From positions 3,947,112 to 4,011,111 of the forward strand of contig CM035308.1 in NCBI GenBank assembly GCA_002900995.3: 64,000 bases of DNA, given 5' to 3'. Shown piece after piece: positions 59,740 to 64,000 of this stretch (its first letter is position 1; each line of letters begins with the position of its first letter). This DNA comes from Ganoderma boninense. Taxonomy: Eukaryota; Basidiomycota; Agaricomycetes; Polyporales; Polyporaceae. Position numbers and translations under genes: made by a program. The notes under the pieces were generated by a model. The model worked only from the letters and a program-made list of their open reading frames with translations. It was not told the DNA's origin and ran no database searches.

Positions 59740-60325
59740 CGGGGAGGCCCTTGTAGGAACCTGTAGAGTCCGGGCAGAGGCGACAAATGACGTCAGTGAC
59801 ATGTAGCCTCGAAGTGGGAAGACTATAGAGCAATGTAGGATGCATGTAGAGTCATAGGGAAGCTATTGTATGACCCGGTAGGCTTACCTATGATATCCGA
59901 CAATATACGTCAACGCATTGGGTCAATTAGATACCTGCACCGCCCTCGATGAGACTGAATATACGGAAATAACATTCACAGCCACGAGCTATGTACAAAT
60001 GACGACGTCCGGCATCAGAGTGTCTGGGGAAGTCTGACAACAAGCACACCGGCAAGAAAATTAATGCTGTCCTCATGCAGAACGACGCAGCAATCACAGT
60101 GGAGTGAAGACCTCCCATGCAGAGGATAGACATCGGAGTGGAAGTATGATTGGCTGTTGCGCGCGACAGCTGCTTCAAGATGAGTACTCCGGCATGTCTT
60201 GCGAACCGGCCCAAGCAGGCGTTCCAGAGTGCGCAACAGGAAATCCAGTCAAAATCTAGTTATCTTCCAGGAAGAACACAGGACTGTCAGCAATACAAGA
60301 AATGTAGCCAAGCGTCCGTACCATG

Positions 60326-62822
60326 TCACTCCGGGTTGGCATACATGTCGTCGACATCCTCATGTACTGCAGTCTTGGGAGTGCTGGCCTCAGTGTCGGG
60401 GGGCGCATCTTGTTGCGCTCTCTTCTTTGGCACAGGTCGGGGCCGTTTCATTGGCGGTTCACCGGCGTCCGGGTTCTCTGTATCTGGGCCGTGCTTGGCG
60501 GACTGCTGGCGGTCGGCAATGGTTGCGTTGTCATCATCGACGGGGTTGTGGCTCATCCAGTGACTGGATGAGCCAGACTCTTCCATCGGATGGTCGCCAT
60601 TGACGAGGCCGAGAGCGTCGTCCGGGTTGTCCTCGTCATTTGTCCGGGTGGATGAGTCGTCCGTGTGGATGGGCTGGCTATTGATGTTAGTGTGGCGTGT
60701 TCGTGGCTTGCTGATCATTCGATCAGAGGTGTATACCGGGTCATCATCTTTGCCACGGTGATTCTTCGATGAGGTGCCCTGGCCATTCTCAATCTGGGCG
60801 TGAATACCTAATTCCGTGGCACTGATAGAAGTGTCACGGACCTCCTGTGCCCGACGCTGGATGCTGCGCTCGCTCTGCTGCTTGAAGAGCGCAAGCGCCG
60901 TTGACTTGCGCTTTAACTGAAGTTCCTCAGTGTCCTCCTCACCTCTTCCGAATACTTTTCTGTAAACGGTGGTGAGCGTCGGTAGATCTAGATGCCACGG
61001 CATAAAGCAAGATTAAACAAAGTACTCGCCTAGTCCACCAAGTCTCCAACTCTTCCGCCCATTTTGGTGACTCAAACGCGGCATCAAAAATAGAGCGCGC
61101 GAACGCTGCGCCGTTCCAATCTACACCATCCATTTTTGACCACGATCCCTGGGCGTTGAGCGCGAAGCGCATCTGCAGGATAACATAGATCATTTGCTGA
61201 ACAATTGACAAGCATAAATAGACGCACCAAAAGGTGCACGTGGACAATACTACCGATCGTGACCTTCTCGAGCTTGGCCTTGACGGCGACGGGCGTCTTA
61301 CCCTTGAAGTTGGACTGTACGAACTCATCTAGCGCAGAGCCCCTGCCCGTAAAGATGAGCTTGTAGCACTGGGATGTTTGTCAGCCATTAGAGAGAGAGA
61401 CGTGGAGAGAGCGAAGAGGAAGGACATTGGAACATCACCTTGATGGCAGCCATGTTGCGGAAAAGGCCGGCCTTCGGGTCACCCGGTTTACGAAGCCTCT
61501 CATCGTAACAGAGGATCGCCCAGTCTTCTGAAAGAATGTGTTTGTGTCCACATTTTGCAAGCCGACAGTATCTATTGGAGCAATGGTGACAAGAGTCAGC
61601 GCAAGACAGGATTTAGGCATAGCCTTACTGATGGGGATCATCGTCGAATACGTCGATGTCTGAGACGGGACAGAGCAGGCGTCCAGTGCCGATGTGGTTG
61701 AAACCACGCTGTGCTTTGTCGCGGAGGACGTTGTCCGTGTCTCTGATCTTAACAATGTCAATAATGCTCTGTTTTACTCGGGGGAGGTCGTCGCTCCGAG
61801 TCTTCTTAGCAACGGCTGCGATCTACGAAATGAATCAAGTCATACGAAGGGAGGCGAAGGATCAAAATACGTACGTAGTCACTAAGCTGGCTGAGGAGTT
61901 CGCTGTTATTCATGATAGCCTCAGCGTGCTCTTCAATCTGCGGCAGCCAGCGGACTACTTGCGGCCAGACCATCTCCGCAAAGATGTTATCATTGAACTT
62001 GTTGTAAATCCTACAAATTGGTCGAGCATATGCGAGGATAGGAAAGCTTGAAAGGGACGTACTCGGATGGCTTGCGAGCCTCGTCAGCGAGCGTGGTCAT
62101 AACGAGGCCTTCAATGAGGAGACAACTGGTGTCGCAATACTCTGTGATGTTCCGGGCGAGGATACGACACGCCTGATAGAAAGGCTCAGTCCCCTTCTTG
62201 ATGCGAACTTTGAGGCTATATGCGCGGTTTCAGTAGCTCTGGAGTTATGAGAAGCCTGGGCGATAACTGACCTGTCGTTTATGTCTAGGGCACGGAGAAC
62301 ACGAATCGCGCGGGGAACAACCTTTTTTTTCGTCGTGCCTCGGCCGCGGTCAGTGTGCTTGTGTTTTGCCTTGACTGCCCCTTTACCCGCTCTAACCTCG
62401 ACCTCAGCGTGACCGTCATCCTCGTCATCATCCTCGTCTTCGTCCTCGTCCTCATCCTCGCCCTCACCCTCATCTTTGAGCTGGTGACCACCCCTGCCCT
62501 TCTTGACCTTTCCCTTTCCCTTGTCCTTAACCTTCTTCGCTCCGTCACGGCGTGCCTCAACTCCCTCGGAGTCTGCATCCTCCAACTGCTCCTCATCCTC
62601 TTCGCATGGGTCCGAATCTGAGGACGAGTCCTCACCGCTGGTGCCCGACTGGAAGATCTTCTTCATGAAGTCTCGGTGCGTTCCCGGTTTCGTGTTCTGG
62701 GACCTCGAAGTCGACTTGCTAGGCTTCCCAGAGGCTGCCAGCAGAGCGGCGGCTGCGACCTTGTCCGCGTGCTTGCTGGCTGCGGCTTTACCTCTGGTCT
62801 GCTTGAGGTCGGGCTTGGCCAT
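60326..62822 (-). CDS. DUF6698-type protein (about 690 aa, 8 exons)
   Basis: Exons are 62822-62272, 62215-62063, 62010-61875, 61822-61629, 61571-61439, from 61368 to about 61254, about 61175-61030, and 60959-60326. The boundary near 61254-61175 could not be fixed. The N-terminus is Lys/Ala-rich, then strongly acidic (run of Glu/Asp at about residues 140-165). The central part reads ACRILARNITEYCDTSCLLI, WPQVVRWLPQIEEHAEAIM, QRGFNHIGTGRLLCP, EDWAILCYDE, GLFRNMAAIK and MRFALNAQGSW, ending ELETWWTR. This is the order I know from the DUF6698 domain of Agaricomycete proteins. A hydrophilic C-terminal tail has a basic RPRPVPKKR patch, perhaps nuclear. The last intron begins with GC. Function of DUF6698 is not known. 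It is divergent from the transposase gene to the right. Confidence 0.68.
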
Positions 62823-63178
62823 GGTGACGGAGTCCGTGTCGCACAGCAAGAGAGATGATGGGAGTACGAGATCAAGGAGCGTGAGAGTGGGGTTCGTGGT
62901 GAGCAACGAGGACGAGGACGAGGACGAGGACAATCTGTTGGGGAGGATTTGATGACGCACTCACCAAACACGCCCACGTGATTTTCCCCACAGAATGCGC
63001 GTCGCAGACGCGTCCAACATGTGATAGTCCTGAGTGGGGACTTCCCCATGCCCCATGGGGAGGGACCCTTGTAGGCGCTGGGGGATGCCCGTGGGTCCTC
63101 GTCGATCTTGCCTTTCTCGTCCGCTTGCGCTGCACACTCTCTGAACCCAGTCCCTCGTCGTTTGCCGTCCAAATCCCC
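62823..63178. promoter_or_regulatory. Divergent intergenic region between the DUF6698 gene and the transposase
   Basis: About 356 bp between opposite start codons. It contains a GACGAG hexamer repeat at 62908-62932 and a possible 5' UTR intron of the minus-strand gene (gtgagtgcgtc donor near 62965). No clear TATA box or terminal inverted repeat was seen. Confidence 0.4.
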
Positions 63179-64000
63179 ATGGCTTCATCTCACGTGTACC
63201 CATGCCGCAACCTTGGCTGCTCCTGGGCATTCAATAATGCCATCAGCCTGGGCTGTCACGAAAAACGGTGCGAGCATCGCCTGAGTGGCATCTTAAAGCG
63301 CCAGGCAGAGCTCACAGCGACCCTCTTGGCCTCCAAACGGCCACGCCTCAACGATCCGGAGGCCACAATTGATGAGAGGTGGATGGATTTTACGGTTTCG
63401 GTGGAGGGAGAGAACGAAGTACGTGTGTTTAGATTCTTGAAAGGTGGACTTGTGCGCATATACCTAGGCCCCTGCCCTCCAGGTGCCTCCCCCTGAGGTG
63501 CCTCCCCCTAGCCCACTCCCATGGATCCTGTCGCCCCAAGCCCTCCTGCAACGTCGACTCGAACTGACGTAGTGTTCATCTTCCGAAGAGATTCGATGAC
63601 TTTGTCCCGTCGAGCCGCCACACCCTCCCTTCTCAATACGCCGCTGTTATCCCTCCCCTACCTCCCATCCCCGAGCGACTGCCCTCAATTCCTGCCTCCG
63701 AGTCCCCCAGTGCACCCTCCAAAGAGGAGCAGGACGAGTTTGAGTCTACGCCGAACGCCTTTGGAGTGTATCGCTGGTACTTCCGGAAGCCTGAACAGGT
63801 CCCCGACGATGAGGGCGCCCTTGAGGATGTTTGTGATGCACCCGGCCTCGAGGGCTCTAATGCGACCAAGGAGTCTGGATACCAGAGCATATTCTGGCTC
63901 TCTCGCAACGTTGCTGTAGGCGTAGACGACCAGGTTCCCGACTTCGGTCCCTTTTCGAATCCATCCCAATTCCGCCTCTTCGACTACTTCTATGATCGTT
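63179..64000 (+). mobile_element. Plavaka-like (KDZ-related) transposase, N-terminal part, runs off window
   Basis: Exon 1 (63179-63418) encodes a zinc-finger-like head (YPCRNLGCSW, then GCHEKRCEHR) and a basic linker. After an intron with acceptor at 63482 comes PPEVPPPSPLPWIL. In a shifted frame the typical Plavaka N-terminal segment follows: RSVHLPKRF, PNAFGVYRWYFRKPEQ, DDEGALEDVCDAPGLE and PFSNPSQFRLFDYFYD. A frame change between about 63560 and 63580 is not explained by a clear intron, so the copy may be dead. The catalytic domain lies outside. These proteins move class II elements in Agaricomycetes by cut and paste. Confidence 0.65.

Larger units (their letters stand above)
58570..60325. 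other. Intergenic region with repeats
   Basis: Holds the second copy of the 89-bp dispersed repeat, short repeats of gggtttgcaatgca type near 59215-59265, and a 42-bp minisatellite. No gene is supported. Confidence 0.45.

Noticed and set aside
59600..59845. Open frame on - with a 14-residue repeat
   Set aside because: Produced by the 42-bp minisatellite; no start context, splice pattern or homologue.

Overview
The window looks like nuclear DNA of a basidiomycete fungus (Agaricomycetes; a wood-decay or litter lineage is likely but not proven). The evidence is many short phase-consistent introns of about 45-75 nt with GT..AG ends and CTAAC/CTGAC-like branch sites, F-box proteins with leucine-rich-type bodies, a histidine acid phosphatase (phytase) family, a DUF6698-type gene and a Plavaka-type (KDZ-related) transposase. 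There is one 100-base run of N (29918-30017), so the order across it depends on scaffolding.

Most of the window is made of duplicated blocks. A roughly 3.7-kb cassette holds a small unknown protein on + (family S, five copies), a protein-kinase-like gene on - that faces it tail to tail (family K, six full copies and one fragment), and a phytase-like gene on - (family P, seven copies, all damaged). Array A (3.6-14.1 kb) reads K1-P1, S1-K2-P2, S2-K3-P3. Array B (34.9-50.9 kb) reads S3-K4-P4, S4-K5-P5, then a truncated FAD monooxygenase copy (M2), K7-P7 fragments, and S5-K6-P6. Both arrays are followed by the same series: an unknown two-exon gene (H1, H2), a conserved stretch without a visible gene, a 3' fragment of AFG2, and an F-box gene (F1, F5).

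The middle (18-35 kb) carries single-copy or better-preserved genes: F-box gene F2 (intact), FAD monooxygenase M1 (intact), F-box F3 (broken), the N gap, the complete 12-exon AFG2 AAA-ATPase (30377-33651) and, 20 bp from its stop codon, F-box F4, which is cut off at about 34855 by the start of array B. The left edge holds a frameshifted FMN-binding (PNPOx-like) gene remnant. The right side (56.5-60.3 kb) is gene-poor and has a 42-bp minisatellite, followed by a divergent pair: the DUF6698-type gene on - and the N-terminal part of a Plavaka-like transposase on + that runs off the window.

The main biological signal is selective. In the same duplicated DNA every full S and K copy keeps an open reading frame, while all phytase copies, two of three AFG2 copies, three of five F-box copies and one of two monooxygenases have decayed. 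That makes the convergent S-K pair the best candidate here for an undescribed functional unit. What it does is unknown. A scaffolding artefact that places two haplotypes in tandem could explain part of the A/B duplication and should be excluded first.
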